Shown here: positions 41,194 to 49,479 of the stretch, in pieces
Position numbering within the stretch: position 1 is the stretch's first letter
Layout: the number at the start of each line of letters is the position of its first letter
Source of the DNA: a virus
Direction: 5' to 3' (one strand)
Length of the DNA stretch: 64,000 bases
IMG/VR virus record: IMGVR_UViG_3300028925_005152
Span: 1-64,000 of that record
Program-made: the position numbers and the translations under genes
The notes under the pieces: generated by a model
What the model saw: only the letters and a program-made list of their open reading frames with translations
Database searches by the model: none
What the model was told of the DNA's origin: nothing

Positions 41194-41579
41194 TTGTCCG
41201 TTTCCCCTATTGCTGTTGGTGCTACAGCACCCTCATAGTAAACAATAATTTGTTTTTGTTGTTCTATGTAACGTCTTAATTCTGAGAAATTTAAACTCAA
41301 ATTCTCATAGTCTTTTACAGATAAAGCAATGTATGCATCAGCACCATTCTTTTTCTCAAAATCTGATATAAACTTATCATAGTTTAATTTTGAAACTACA
41401 TAAATTTTTACATCATTAAGCTGTACTTTCTTTGGGTGTGTTGCTATTGGAACAGTTGTTTTAACAGTATTAGTTACTGTTATTACTTTCGATTCCGGCA
41501 GATACTTGCTCATCATGCTGCACCCCGACAGTATTGTCAGTGAGAGCAGTAAGATCAACCCATAACTTATTTGTCGCAT
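41190..41579 (-). CDS. o-spanin (Rz1-like) outer-membrane lipoprotein
   Basis: The protein has 129 residues from the ATG at 41579. A signal peptide with lipobox LTILSGC ends at the cysteine. The mature protein has a Val/Thr-rich linker and a C-terminal helical part. Its 5' end lies in another frame inside the Rz-like gene upstream, the classical Rz/Rz1 overlap. It is longer than lambda Rz1 (60). Confidence 0.72.
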   Translation of the reverse strand: MRQISYGLILLLSLTILSGCSMMSKYLPESKVITVTNTVKTTVPIATHPKKVQLNDVKIYVVSKLNYDKFISDFEKKNGADAYIALSVKDYENLSLNFSELRRYIEQQKQIIVYYEGAVAPTAIGETDK

Positions 41580-41907
41580 TTTGCATCCTCTTTTCAATCA
41601 GCCCCGGCTTCTTATTTGCTAAGTGGGTTAGATTGTGTTTCTGTAATGTAGATCGGAGTTCATCTCCGTATTTTTCTGCTTGTTGCAAACTAGCTTGTAG
41701 TTTAGAATTTAGTTTTGCATTTTGAACTGCACTTTCTTCAAGTGTCTTAACACTTGCTTCACTAATCTGCACAGCAACTTCTAGTTTTGCATTGTTTTCA
41801 CGCAATGTCGCTATCGTTGCTTGAGTTGTATCATAGTAATACTTAGCACTCAAACCAGCAGCACTAATGATTCCCACTAAAATAATTATTGCATATAATT
41901 TAAACAT
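41470..41907 (-). CDS. i-spanin (Rz-like) inner-membrane protein
   Basis: The protein has 145 residues. An N-terminal span (about 4-22) is followed by a long periplasmic coiled coil (ATLRENNAKLEVAVQISEAS and on). This is the Rz layout. With the overlapping lipoprotein gene it should bridge and fuse inner and outer membranes at the last step of lysis of a Gram-negative host. Confidence 0.75.
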   Translation of the reverse strand: MFKLYAIIILVGIISAAGLSAKYYYDTTQATIATLRENNAKLEVAVQISEASVKTLEESAVQNAKLNSKLQASLQQAEKYGDELRSTLQKHNLTHLANKKPGLIEKRMQNATNKLWVDLTALTDNTVGVQHDEQVSAGIESNNSN

Positions 41908-41909
41908 AT

Positions 41910-42071
41910 TTATTCAGATTTCCAAATTGACCATGCGCCATAAGCAATCGCTCCGTATGCAGCAAGTGAAGCAAAAGGGCCTGCTATGAGTATAACTACA
42001 CCGACTACAATCAACGCAGCTCCATTCCAAGTAGTTCTTTCTTCTACTCTATCCTTTACCCAATCAATCAT
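41910..42071 (-). CDS. Small membrane protein, holin candidate
   Basis: The frame encodes 53 residues with a strong AAGGAG ribosome site. After a charged start (MIDWVKDRVEERTTW) two hydrophobic stretches fill residues 18-45. Its place directly upstream of the spanin genes makes it a holin candidate; no family match is claimed. Confidence 0.6.
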   Translation of the reverse strand: MIDWVKDRVEERTTWNGAALIVVGVVILIAGPFASLAAYGAIAYGAWSIWKSE

Positions 42072-42072
42072 A

Positions 42073-42828
42073 CTATTCTCCTTTTTCTTTTGTAATCTTT
42101 TTCATTTTTTCTATGTATGCACGATAAACAGCAGCCTCTGCGCCTTTACCCATTTCTTTTGCTCTTTGTTCCATTGCAATTGCAGCTTGTATCTTATGTG
42201 CATGGGTTTTACCAGAACCCTTTATCTTAGTTACACTACTCTTTGCATCTTTAACAGTTGCAAACTTCAATCCCTGTATTGTTCCTTTTGGATTTTCATC
42301 TGTGTATAAGTCAGAATGTTTATCACTTCCTGCTGGTTGTCCTTTTTTTCTAGGTATTCTAGGTACTTCTTTAATCTGTTCAAAACTCAACTTTGGCCCA
42401 GATGTCTGGAAGTTCTTTTTTCTCATTACTGTCTTTGCAACGAGTTCCAGTTTCCCACCCTTTAGATTTAATGCAAAAGGCATGTTGATATTAGTTTTCA
42501 TATCATTGATTACTGCTTGAGCATCAGGCCCTAATTTTACAATACTTTTACCATACTTTTTGTAAGACTGTTTGAACAATCTTGTTAGTTCTGCTGAAGT
42601 GATTTGTTTAACATTCCTTGAATCATTAACTCTATCCAAAAAATGTCTGGTGAACTCTACATCAATACCTAGAGATGCAAATATTTTATCTGCATATCTT
42701 TCAATTTGGTCTAGGTCTGATTTTTTGACTTGTTTTTCATCAGCTGCATTTAGGTCACCAACAGGATGCATCTTATCTAATGCAGGCCCAAAAGAATTTT
42801 CATCTAGGTGAGTTAAAAAGGTTTTCAT
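42073..42828 (-). CDS. Conserved marine T4-like phage protein, probable virion-associated
   Basis: The protein has 251 residues. An N-terminal segment (IERYADKIFASLGIDVEFTR, then HFLDRVNDSRN) and a C-terminal helix rich in Ala, Lys and Glu (GSGKTHAHKIQAAIAMEQRA) are typical of this family. It is the first of a series of conserved genes (42073-57491) with similar charged, low-complexity composition. Role unknown. Confidence 0.65.
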   Translation of the reverse strand: MKTFLTHLDENSFGPALDKMHPVGDLNAADEKQVKKSDLDQIERYADKIFASLGIDVEFTRHFLDRVNDSRNVKQITSAELTRLFKQSYKKYGKSIVKLGPDAQAVINDMKTNINMPFALNLKGGKLELVAKTVMRKKNFQTSGPKLSFEQIKEVPRIPRKKGQPAGSDKHSDLYTDENPKGTIQGLKFATVKDAKSSVTKIKGSGKTHAHKIQAAIAMEQRAKEMGKGAEAAVYRAYIEKMKKITKEKGE

Positions 42829-42835
42829 AGGAAAA

Positions 42836-43348
42836 CTATCTCATTTTTACCATTTTCATTACCGCAGAAGCTGCCGCCATGAATTGTTTTTTATTACCAT
42901 TAATCATTTTGGTAAGTTTTGCTTTATTGTCAGCATTAACTTTATTCATAACTTGAACAAGTGCAGATGCAGTAAACAAATCTACCTTCAATGAACCATC
43001 TTTTAACTTGATACTTTTATTCTGTTTTCTTTTAACAATATCTTTCAGAACATCTAGATTATCTTCTACAAGAAATGATTCACGATTAAACTCACCGATT
43101 GATTCTTGAACTTTTTCAACAAACTTAGATTTTTTAGCATTTTCTCTTTTCATTCTTTTTGCTTCTAATCTTGCTTTATGTTCTTTGTATGCTTTAGTTC
43201 TGGCATCGAGCAGAGAGTGTTTTTTCTTTTTTCTCATTCCTGTAGGATTCATGTCTACACCACTACCTTGACCGGCAAAGTTCGTAGGAACATCTTCATC
43301 TATATCTTGACCAGTGTAAGCACTGACCTCTTTCCATTTAGCTGTCAT
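42836..43348 (-). CDS. Conserved marine T4-like phage protein
   Basis: The protein has 170 residues. A basic central region (MRKKKKHSLLDARTKAYKEH) follows a short acidic start, and the C-terminus ends MAAASAVMKMVKMR. I know the pattern from marine T4-like genomes without a role. It overlaps the gene upstream by 11 bases. Confidence 0.65.
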   Translation of the reverse strand: MTAKWKEVSAYTGQDIDEDVPTNFAGQGSGVDMNPTGMRKKKKHSLLDARTKAYKEHKARLEAKRMKRENAKKSKFVEKVQESIGEFNRESFLVEDNLDVLKDIVKRKQNKSIKLKDGSLKVDLFTASALVQVMNKVNADNKAKLTKMINGNKKQFMAAASAVMKMVKMR

Positions 43349-43955
43349 CTTTTAAATCCTCTAAACTTACATATATTTTTTCTTGACTTTTAATGTGAAC
43401 AACAGGGAAAATTTCAACACCCAAAATTGTATCTACAGGAGCTTCGTCCTCAAAGGCAACAACCTTATCACCTTTTTTAGCAGATAGTTCTTCTTCCTCT
43501 GTATTTAGTATATCGTTACTTAGTACATAATTTCCTTTGGGTAAAACCTCACCAAAACCAATTACATCTTCACTAATACTATTATCTAGTGTAACACCTT
43601 CTTCTTTGAGAAACTTCATAAACTCTTTCTCAAACACATGTGGGTCATCTACTGATTCTTTGAATGTATCTTTCAGTAGGAATAATGCAGCAGCATAAGT
43701 ACCAACCTTTGTTCTGAGGCCCGGCACTTTATTAAAAATCTTTTTTATATTAAAAACTAATTTATGCAGAATTGTATATGCATTTTTTTGTTCTGTTGTT
43801 GCAAGGTCGACCAGAGGTTGTGTAGATTTGGGTTTCTTAACACGATTACCATCGGCATCAATGATTCCTAGCTTAAACGCATCCGTTTTTGAAAACGGAG
43901 TTGTAAGTAATTTTAGAAATCTATAGGTTACAAATAAATCTATCGCCCTACCCAT
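43338..43955 (-). CDS. Conserved marine T4-like phage protein
   Basis: The protein has 205 residues. The opening MGRAIDLFVTYRFLKLLTTP and a later acidic linker precede a small beta-rich C-terminus (KGDKVVAFEDEAPVDTILGV). Conserved in relatives; no function assigned. One base is shared with the next gene. Confidence 0.65.
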   Translation of the reverse strand: MGRAIDLFVTYRFLKLLTTPFSKTDAFKLGIIDADGNRVKKPKSTQPLVDLATTEQKNAYTILHKLVFNIKKIFNKVPGLRTKVGTYAAALFLLKDTFKESVDDPHVFEKEFMKFLKEEGVTLDNSISEDVIGFGEVLPKGNYVLSNDILNTEEEELSAKKGDKVVAFEDEAPVDTILGVEIFPVVHIKSQEKIYVSLEDLKDDS

Positions 43956-44317
43956 TACAGTTCCTTCAATGTTTCATAGACATTCTTGTCTATTTTTATA
44001 TGGTCTAACTCATCTTCCCTAAGAATATTTAGGAATAATAAAAATGCTTTCATCGCAGGCCAGTATTCATCTTGTATCTTAAATAACAAGAGTGTAGCAC
44101 AGGCATCTGAACCAAAAACATTATGCAAGACAATAATATGATTCAACAACAACCTTTCTTTAAGTATTCCTGTATCATTATATTTTCTCAAAAGTCGTTT
44201 AATATATTTAAACCTTTTGAGATCATCTTCAAATTCTTTTTCCCCTTCGCAATGTGGATTATCATAATGCCTTATGGCATACATATAAACATTGTCTGAG
44301 GTTATCGTTTCATACAT
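43955..44317 (-). CDS. Conserved marine T4-like phage protein, helical
   Basis: The protein has 120 residues. It is helical with the pattern LLLNHIIVLHNVFGSDACA, found in cyanomyophage relatives. No catalytic motif is evident. It shares its end bases with both neighbours. Confidence 0.65.
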   Translation of the reverse strand: MYETITSDNVYMYAIRHYDNPHCEGEKEFEDDLKRFKYIKRLLRKYNDTGILKERLLLNHIIVLHNVFGSDACATLLLFKIQDEYWPAMKAFLLFLNILREDELDHIKIDKNVYETLKEL

Positions 44318-44769
44318 CAGCCTAGGCTGGCGTAAACTTTACACGATTGATTTCTTGGCATCATTTCATATTCAATCTTCAAACTTAGTCCACCTTCTAC
44401 AATATGGGAAATTCCATCGTCATTAATAAATTCATCGTATGGGGTATTTTCGTCTTTACCAAATCTACCACCAAATCGTGATAGTGGAAGATCGAACTTA
44501 CCACCTTGTCCTTCCATAGCCGGAACTGCACCAAAATCTAAACCTATTTTGTTCATAGAACCTTTAAGTCTGTGAATGGCGTGTTCTGGTGAAAGATATT
44601 CCATGTTACCAATTTGACCAACTATTGCGTTAATTCTTTTGCGAACAGCAGGATTTGCTAAATCAGCAGGATTAGATTCAACACTACCACCTAAGTTACT
44701 TGGATTTTCTCCAACAGGCCCAGTGGGGAAACCAGTGTCCTCTGTTACAAATTTTTTAAAAGATTTCAT
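44317..44769 (-). CDS. Conserved marine T4-like phage protein
   Basis: The protein has 150 residues. It begins MKSFKKFVTEDTGFPTG, has an Asn/Pro/Gly-rich region and a later FGGRFGKDE turn. Conserved in relatives near virion genes; no role known. Confidence 0.65.
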   Translation of the reverse strand: MKSFKKFVTEDTGFPTGPVGENPSNLGGSVESNPADLANPAVRKRINAIVGQIGNMEYLSPEHAIHRLKGSMNKIGLDFGAVPAMEGQGGKFDLPLSRFGGRFGKDENTPYDEFINDDGISHIVEGGLSLKIEYEMMPRNQSCKVYASLG

Positions 44770-44798
44770 TCTTGTATCCTTTTCCTATCACCCTTAGT

Positions 44799-44831
44799 AA
44801 AAAAGGGGAGAGAGATATGTTCCCTCTCCCC
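44799..44831 (-). terminator. Rho-independent terminator
   Basis: An 8-bp stem (GGGGAGAG 44805-44812 with CTCTCCCC 44824-44831) is followed on the minus strand by six T. It ends the transcript of the paralogue at 44876-45352. A late-like CTAAATAG (44836-44843) lies just before it and would read through it. Confidence 0.8.
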
Positions 44832-44875
44832 AGTACTATTTAGTAAGTTAATACTAAGACTTATCCATCTAAAGA

Positions 44876-45352
44876 TTAGTCTTGAGCAACTTCAGCAACA
44901 CCTGTATCTGCGGCAGCAGCATGAGATGCCAATAAGAACCATGAGGTTCCCATCCAAATACACGTTACTGTATCACCAACAGTTGCAAAGTCGATATCTA
45001 CGAAACCAGTAGCATCAGTTGGAGTCATTTCAGAAGTACCACCGTCTGTATCGTGAACGATGATTTTGATTTGACCCACTACTGTTCCATCAGCAAGAGT
45101 AGTAGCAACAGAACCAGTAGTCTGTAACGTAGTAATAGCAGTAGTTGCGTTAGCAATTGTTACAGAGTTATCAGCCATATCTTGAACTGAATTTGAAAAT
45201 CCAATAAAAGTAGGTAGGTTGTTTACAAAGTTTGTTACAGAAATTTTCTTGTTAATTGGTGTTCCTGTAGGATCATCAACAACATGAAGTAAATCTGCTC
45301 CGGCGATTCCTGTGGAAAGGTCGGTTAGTGCCGTAATTTTCTTATCAGCCAT
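44876..45352 (-). CDS. Tail-fibre-like structural protein, paralogue 1
   Basis: The protein has 158 residues. The opening MADKKITALTDLSTG and the block DLLHVVDDPTGTPINKK are shared with three more genes at 45711-47396, which form a tandem family. The C-terminal part is strand-rich. Such openings occur in short tail or head decoration proteins of marine phages. Confidence 0.7.
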   Translation of the reverse strand: MADKKITALTDLSTGIAGADLLHVVDDPTGTPINKKISVTNFVNNLPTFIGFSNSVQDMADNSVTIANATTAITTLQTTGSVATTLADGTVVGQIKIIVHDTDGGTSEMTPTDATGFVDIDFATVGDTVTCIWMGTSWFLLASHAAAADTGVAEVAQD

Positions 45353-45376
45353 TTTAATAGTCTCCTTTGACTAGCG

Positions 45377-45649
45377 TTATATTAACCCCATTACTACGTT
45401 GTTTTGGGGAATGTTACTGTCGGCATTATTTCCGACATCACCTGAGTCATCTGAACTAGGTTCGTTTGGCTCGTCATCATTAAATTCTTCTAGGAAATTC
45501 AAGCATTGTTGTTTTGCACCATTCAGTGCGTTCATCAATGCAATCGTATCCGTCTTTTGCTTTTCTAATTCTTGAAGTTGCTGATTTACTTTTTGTATGT
45601 CAGCGTCAAGAACAGATAATCTATTTTCAATTTTAGACTTTTCTAGCAT
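45377..45649 (-). CDS. Coiled-coil protein, possible virion-associated
   Basis: The protein has 90 residues from the ATG at 45649 (MLEKSKIENRLS); the open frame further upstream would cross the late promoter and terminator. An N-terminal coiled coil (about 1-45) is followed by an acidic, Asn/Ser-rich tail. A late-type promoter ends 11 bases before the ATG. Confidence 0.6.
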   Translation of the reverse strand: MLEKSKIENRLSVLDADIQKVNQQLQELEKQKTDTIALMNALNGAKQQCLNFLEEFNDDEPNEPSSDDSGDVGNNADSNIPQNNVVMGLI

Positions 45650-45660
45650 AATGTATTCTC

Positions 45661-45668
45661 TATTTATA
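45661..45668 (-). promoter_or_regulatory. Late-type promoter TATAAATA
   Basis: The exact motif on the minus strand, 12 bases before the ATG at 45649. The leader would be very short. Confidence 0.55.
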
Positions 45669-45671
45669 ACG

Positions 45672-45700
45672 AAAAATGATGACCACCCGAAAGTGGTCAT
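45672..45700 (-). terminator. Rho-independent terminator
   Basis: An 8-bp stem (ATGACCAC 45679-45686 with GTGGTCAT 45693-45700) is followed on the minus strand by a T-rich tail (CATTTTTC). It ends the transcript of the paralogues upstream. Confidence 0.8.
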
Positions 45701-45710
45701 TATTCAACTA

Positions 45711-46262
45711 CTATTGGTCAGCAAAATCTGGAACAGTAGCACTTCCAACAAATCCAGACAAATGATATACTGTTGTAGAAACACCAGTAAGTGTGACTTC
45801 AAATCTATCTGGTAATCTAATACCTAAAATTGAATTTGAGTCATTGTCTGAAAAAGCAACTGCATTAGTGTTACCATCGGTGTCAAAATGTGTTAGACTA
45901 CCTTTAAAGAATACACTATTATCAGTTGCAACAGTAGAAATGATAATATCATGTCCATCTGCAGCAGTATGTTGATACTGAAATTTAAAAACCATACCAG
46001 GCTTTGGTGCTGGTAGTTTAAAAGTTTTATCAGCAGATGAAATATCTGCAAATGTCAAAGTTCTATGAGCATGATCTGCTTCATTCAAGTTTTGGTTAGC
46101 GTTTGTTAACACAACAACACTATTATTAGCATTGTAGTAATCACCAAGTGATTCCTTTTTGTTTAGTGGTGTTCCGCTTGGATTATCAATAAGGTGCAAC
46201 AAGTCTTCTCTAGCAGCTGCAGTCCCCAAAGATGTTAAGGCGGTTAATTTTAAGTCGGCCAT
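45711..46262 (-). CDS. Tail-fibre-like structural protein, paralogue 2
   Basis: The protein has 183 residues. It starts [20 protein letters not shown] and continues [17 protein letters not shown], then a beta-rich domain ending [15 protein letters not shown]. It is 60-odd percent alike by eye to paralogues 3 and 4 in its C-terminal domain. Confidence 0.72.
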   Translation of the reverse strand: MADLKLTALTSLGTAAAREDLLHLIDNPSGTPLNKKESLGDYYNANNSVVVLTNANQNLNEADHAHRTLTFADISSADKTFKLPAPKPGMVFKFQYQHTAADGHDIIISTVATDNSVFFKGSLTHFDTDGNTNAVAFSDNDSNSILGIRLPDRFEVTLTGVSTTVYHLSGFVGSATVPDFADQ

Positions 46263-46287
46263 CAGGCTTCTCCTTTATTTATTTGAG

Positions 46288-46824
46288 TTATGCAATGGTT
46301 GGTGCTGTTATTGATGAAACAAAACCAGACAAGTGCCATTCAGTAGTTGATACTCCAGTACATATAATATCTATATTCTGTGGTTTGATAATAGTAAGCA
46401 AATCATCAGCTGAATTATCAGATGGAACAACTGATAAAGCGTTACCATCAGTGTCAGCAAACAAAAGACTACCACTAAAGAACTCGGAAGCTCCTACTGG
46501 TGCTATTGAAGTGTCTGAAGCATCAGCAGCTGCACCACCATAAGTAAATCTGAAAACTAGACCAGCTTTTGGTACTGGTAATGTGTAAGCAGAATTTCCT
46601 GTTTGATCTGGTATAATTAACATTCTATGAGAATGTAGTGCTTCAGTTATTGTTATTGCTCCGGCAGCAAGTGTTACTGGTGCGGCTAGTGAATTTACCA
46701 TGTCACCAACAGTAACTTTTTTGTTGATTGGTGTTCCTGTAGGATCATCAATTATGTGTAAAACATCTTCTCTGGCAGTTCCGGCTGCTAATGATGTCAT
46801 AGCGGTTATTTTTAAATCAGCCAT
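46288..46824 (-). CDS. Tail-fibre-like structural protein, paralogue 3
   Basis: The protein has 178 residues and the same plan: MADLKITAMTSLAAGTARED, DDPTGTPINKKVT, a beta domain, and the end WHLSGFVSSITAPTIA. GGAG ribosome sites with nearly identical flanks (AAGGAGAAGCC) precede this and the neighbouring copies. Confidence 0.72.
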   Translation of the reverse strand: MADLKITAMTSLAAGTAREDVLHIIDDPTGTPINKKVTVGDMVNSLAAPVTLAAGAITITEALHSHRMLIIPDQTGNSAYTLPVPKAGLVFRFTYGGAAADASDTSIAPVGASEFFSGSLLFADTDGNALSVVPSDNSADDLLTIIKPQNIDIICTGVSTTEWHLSGFVSSITAPTIA

Positions 46825-46853
46825 TAGGCTTCTCCTTTATTTAATTCGATTTA

Positions 46854-47396
46854 TTAGTCAGCGATTGTTGGTACTGTGGCAGAACATACAAAACCAGACA
46901 GTTGCCATGTAGTTGCAGAGATTCCAGTACAAAGAATACTAAAGTTTTGTGGTGTAACTAGAGTAATCAATTCATTTGAATCGTTATCTGAAAATACAGA
47001 GGCACTTGTGTTCCCATCAATATCAAGATGGTATAGACCACCCAGAAAGAAAAGTGAATTATCAGTTCCAGCAGATATTGCAGTATTTTGTACATCAGCA
47101 GCAATACCACCATAGGTAAAGTTAAAAGTCATTCCAATTTTTGGTGTAGGTAATGTCAAAATTGAACTACCAGTTTGGTTTGGTACAATTAACATTCTAT
47201 TAGCATGAGTTGCTTCTGTTAATGCTTGAGTTCCAGCAGCAAGTTTTACTGGTGCAGCCATTGCGTTGTACATTTCAGCAATAGTTACCTTCTTATTGAT
47301 AGGTGTTCCAGATGGATCATCTATTACATGGAGCAAATCTTCTCTTGCAGCAGCTGCTGCGATTGAAGTTAATCCAGTTATTTTTAAATCGGCCAT
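46854..47396 (-). CDS. Tail-fibre-like structural protein, paralogue 4
   Basis: The protein has 180 residues: MADLKITGLTSIAAAAARED, DDPSGTPINKKVT, and the end WQLSGFVCSATVPTIAD. It is the upstream copy in transcription order, so the array probably grew by duplication from here or from copy 3. It lies next to a 153-base gap with two hairpins. Confidence 0.72.
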   Translation of the reverse strand: MADLKITGLTSIAAAAAREDLLHVIDDPSGTPINKKVTIAEMYNAMAAPVKLAAGTQALTEATHANRMLIVPNQTGSSILTLPTPKIGMTFNFTYGGIAADVQNTAISAGTDNSLFFLGGLYHLDIDGNTSASVFSDNDSNELITLVTPQNFSILCTGISATTWQLSGFVCSATVPTIAD

Positions 47397-47509
47397 TAGG
47401 CTTCTCCTTTATTTAAACCCCTTTATTGGGGAATACTACTGTGAGAAATCAGACGAATCCTATCTCACATCACAAGTAGTCTAGTTAAAGACCCATCGTA
47501 ATTCTTAAT

Positions 47510-47531
47510 GAGGGGTAAATCAATACCCCTC
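47510..47531 (-). terminator. Possible terminator hairpin
   Basis: A perfect 8-bp stem (GAGGGGTA with TACCCCTC, loop of six) lies 19 bases past the stop of the gene at 47550-48860. The following bases are AT-rich but not a T run, so termination may be weak. Confidence 0.5.
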
Positions 47532-47549
47532 GTGTTATTCTATTTGTCG

Positions 47550-48860
47550 TTAAGCGGCAGCAACATCAATACCATTTAAGATATTTGCAGAACCACTTGA
47601 AGTACCAGATTCTAAGAATGTAGCAGCATCACTCAATGCAGTTTCAACAACATATGGATCTGTAAATGTTGTTTTACCCTCTATGTTTCTAGTAGCGTTA
47701 TCGCCAGTACCAAGAGAAGCAGCATTGCCAGTTTCTTGTACAAGTTTAAAGTCTGTACCTTGACCACCACCTATTCCGTCTAAGTCTGTGGTTCCAACTT
47801 CTAGTTGGAGCGCAACACTATCGTCTTCACCAGTTCTTGTAATAGTTTTAACATCAGAACGAGTATCATACAATGGCCCACCAACTGTAAAGTCAAGTGA
47901 ATCAGAGATGATTTCTTCACCACCATTTGTGGAGGCAAGAAGAACAACATTGTCTGCAATTGTAACTGCTTCACTAACTGTAAAGGTTGTTTGGTTAGTA
48001 ACAGTAGCAATCGTCAGAGTATTATCAGTTGAAATACCTGTTTCTCCATCTGCATCAGTAATTGAAGCAGCAGGAGATCCACCAGCACCATTAACTGTGA
48101 CAACCATACCAGCAACAAGTGTTGCACCAGAAAGAGCATCTATAACAAAAGCGGTTGATGCGGTTATCGCACCAGCAACAGTAACAGATGTACAAGCACT
48201 TCCGTCTGCAATTAAACTACCACCAGAAGAACCAGCAGATGCGGTTCCAGATTCTAATCTAAGACCAATTGCAGATGCACCATCTTCTTCTGTCATGTTT
48301 GCGGTGCCGTCAAAGTTAATTCCTGTAATAACACCTGTATCACCAACACCTTCTCCGTTGAAGGCAAGGAAACCAGCTGCTGCGTTTGTTGCAGCTAAAC
48401 CTCTAAACACAAGTTGGTTACTACCAGTACCAGAGAAGTACTGACAAGCCATTGTGCTATCTTCTACCATGTCAGTTTTACCAAGTCTTGATAATAGAAT
48501 GTATGCTTTGTTTGTTATTGTTTGGTTTGCAGTTCGTGTAGCTGATGTAATATCTACAGCTTCATCAAATGTTACTGTTATGTCAAATGTTCCAACATTT
48601 CCAACTGTTTGATCTGTCCAATCAATACCGATAATTGAAGCAGAACCCATAAATGCGGCAATGTTTTTGACACAAACCAGAACTTCTGGTGTTGCAGCAG
48701 TATTATCGTTTCCAGATGCGGCTAAGCCTGGAGTTAATCCCCAACCACCAGCTACTGCGATTGCGTGTTCTCTTGCTCCAGATGAACCGCCAGCATTACT
48801 ATCGACTGGCAGAAACTTTGGTTTGTCTTCAGCGGCCGTTGTTGTTCCCCATAGACTCAT
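47550..48860 (-). CDS. Low-complexity structural protein (virion)
   Basis: The protein has 436 residues, rich in Ala, Gly, Thr and Ser. The opening MSLWGTTTAAEDKPKFLPVD with a later LVCVKNI element is a family I know from marine T4-like phages, annotated as structural. The rest is repeat-like beta sequence. It is probably a tail or head decoration fibre and has its own late promoter. Confidence 0.7.
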   Translation of the reverse strand: MSLWGTTTAAEDKPKFLPVDSNAGGSSGAREHAIAVAGGWGLTPGLAASGNDNTAATPEVLVCVKNIAAFMGSASIIGIDWTDQTVGNVGTFDITVTFDEAVDITSATRTANQTITNKAYILLSRLGKTDMVEDSTMACQYFSGTGSNQLVFRGLAATNAAAGFLAFNGEGVGDTGVITGINFDGTANMTEEDGASAIGLRLESGTASAGSSGGSLIADGSACTSVTVAGAITASTAFVIDALSGATLVAGMVVTVNGAGGSPAASITDADGETGISTDNTLTIATVTNQTTFTVSEAVTIADNVVLLASTNGGEEIISDSLDFTVGGPLYDTRSDVKTITRTGEDDSVALQLEVGTTDLDGIGGGQGTDFKLVQETGNAASLGTGDNATRNIEGKTTFTDPYVVETALSDAATFLESGTSSGSANILNGIDVAAA

Positions 48861-48896
48861 TTTATTTCTCCTTATTCAATAAGAATATATTTCTTA

Positions 48897-48904
48897 CTAT
48901 TTAT
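48897..48904 (-). promoter_or_regulatory. Late-type promoter TATAAATA
   Basis: The exact motif on the minus strand, 37 bases before the structural gene ATG at 48860, which has an AAGGAG ribosome site. It overlaps the gap beside the nucleotidase gene's stop. Confidence 0.65.
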
Positions 48905-48906
48905 AA

Positions 48907-49419
48907 TTATTTGAAACCCAATCGTTTCAATTCGTTAATTGTTTTAGAAACATTAGTGTGATGTATTGCTATTCCACCCTTTGCTTCCCATTCTCTGATA
49001 TTTTTAATATAGTCATCAATAAGAATATTTGGTTTGCCAGCAGTCATAGCATATGCCTGTTTCTGTGAACGATTAACCAAATGTATTTTACCTCTAGGAA
49101 ACTTAGTGTTTTTAGAGATCCACTTCATTTTGCCAGGCTTAGAGTTTGAGTCCCTACCAGAGGCAGCTGAAAGAATATGTGCATCATATTTAATAATGAT
49201 TTGATACATTCTTTTAGCGCCAGACATCCAATCTAAATCAGCCCAAAAATCTTTTGTATTGGAAATTTCTTTCCACTTTTCTTCTTTGTTGCTCTTTACA
49301 AATCCACCAGTAACTTCATCGGCTCTTTTCATAAAGTTGCATAAAACTTGATCCATGTCGCAGTAAATCGGAGGCAATTCATCTTTACTTACTTCCGTTA
49401 ATTGCTTTAAACTTTTCAT
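48907..49419 (-). CDS. HAD-family 5'(3')-deoxyribonucleotidase-like
   Basis: The protein has 170 residues. The HAD motif I is IYCDMDQVL (D-x-D) near 18-26. A second patterned block, ILSAASGRDSNSKPGKMKWI, and the motif III-like lysine/aspartate ILIDDYIKN follow. It should dephosphorylate deoxyribonucleotides. It is read from a promoter at 49448-49476, unlike its late-type neighbours. Confidence 0.8.
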   Translation of the reverse strand: MKSLKQLTEVSKDELPPIYCDMDQVLCNFMKRADEVTGGFVKSNKEEKWKEISNTKDFWADLDWMSGAKRMYQIIIKYDAHILSAASGRDSNSKPGKMKWISKNTKFPRGKIHLVNRSQKQAYAMTAGKPNILIDDYIKNIREWEAKGGIAIHHTNVSKTINELKRLGFK

Positions 49420-49447
49420 TAATTAAAATTCCTCATTTCTTACCGCT

Positions 49448-49476
49448 ATTATACCATTAATCAGAAATAAAGTCAA
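49448..49476 (-). promoter_or_regulatory. Sigma70-type promoter for the nucleotidase gene
   Basis: Minus strand: TTGACT (49471-49476), 17 bp, TATAAT (49448-49453), one mismatch in the -35. Confidence 0.8.
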
Positions 49477-49479
49477 TAT

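Noticed and set aside
47788-48444. A 218-codon open frame on the plus strand opposite the structural gene.
   Set aside because: It lies wholly inside the minus-strand gene, has a Pro/Val/Ser-rich composition that mirrors Ala/Thr/Gly-rich codons, and lacks a ribosome site.
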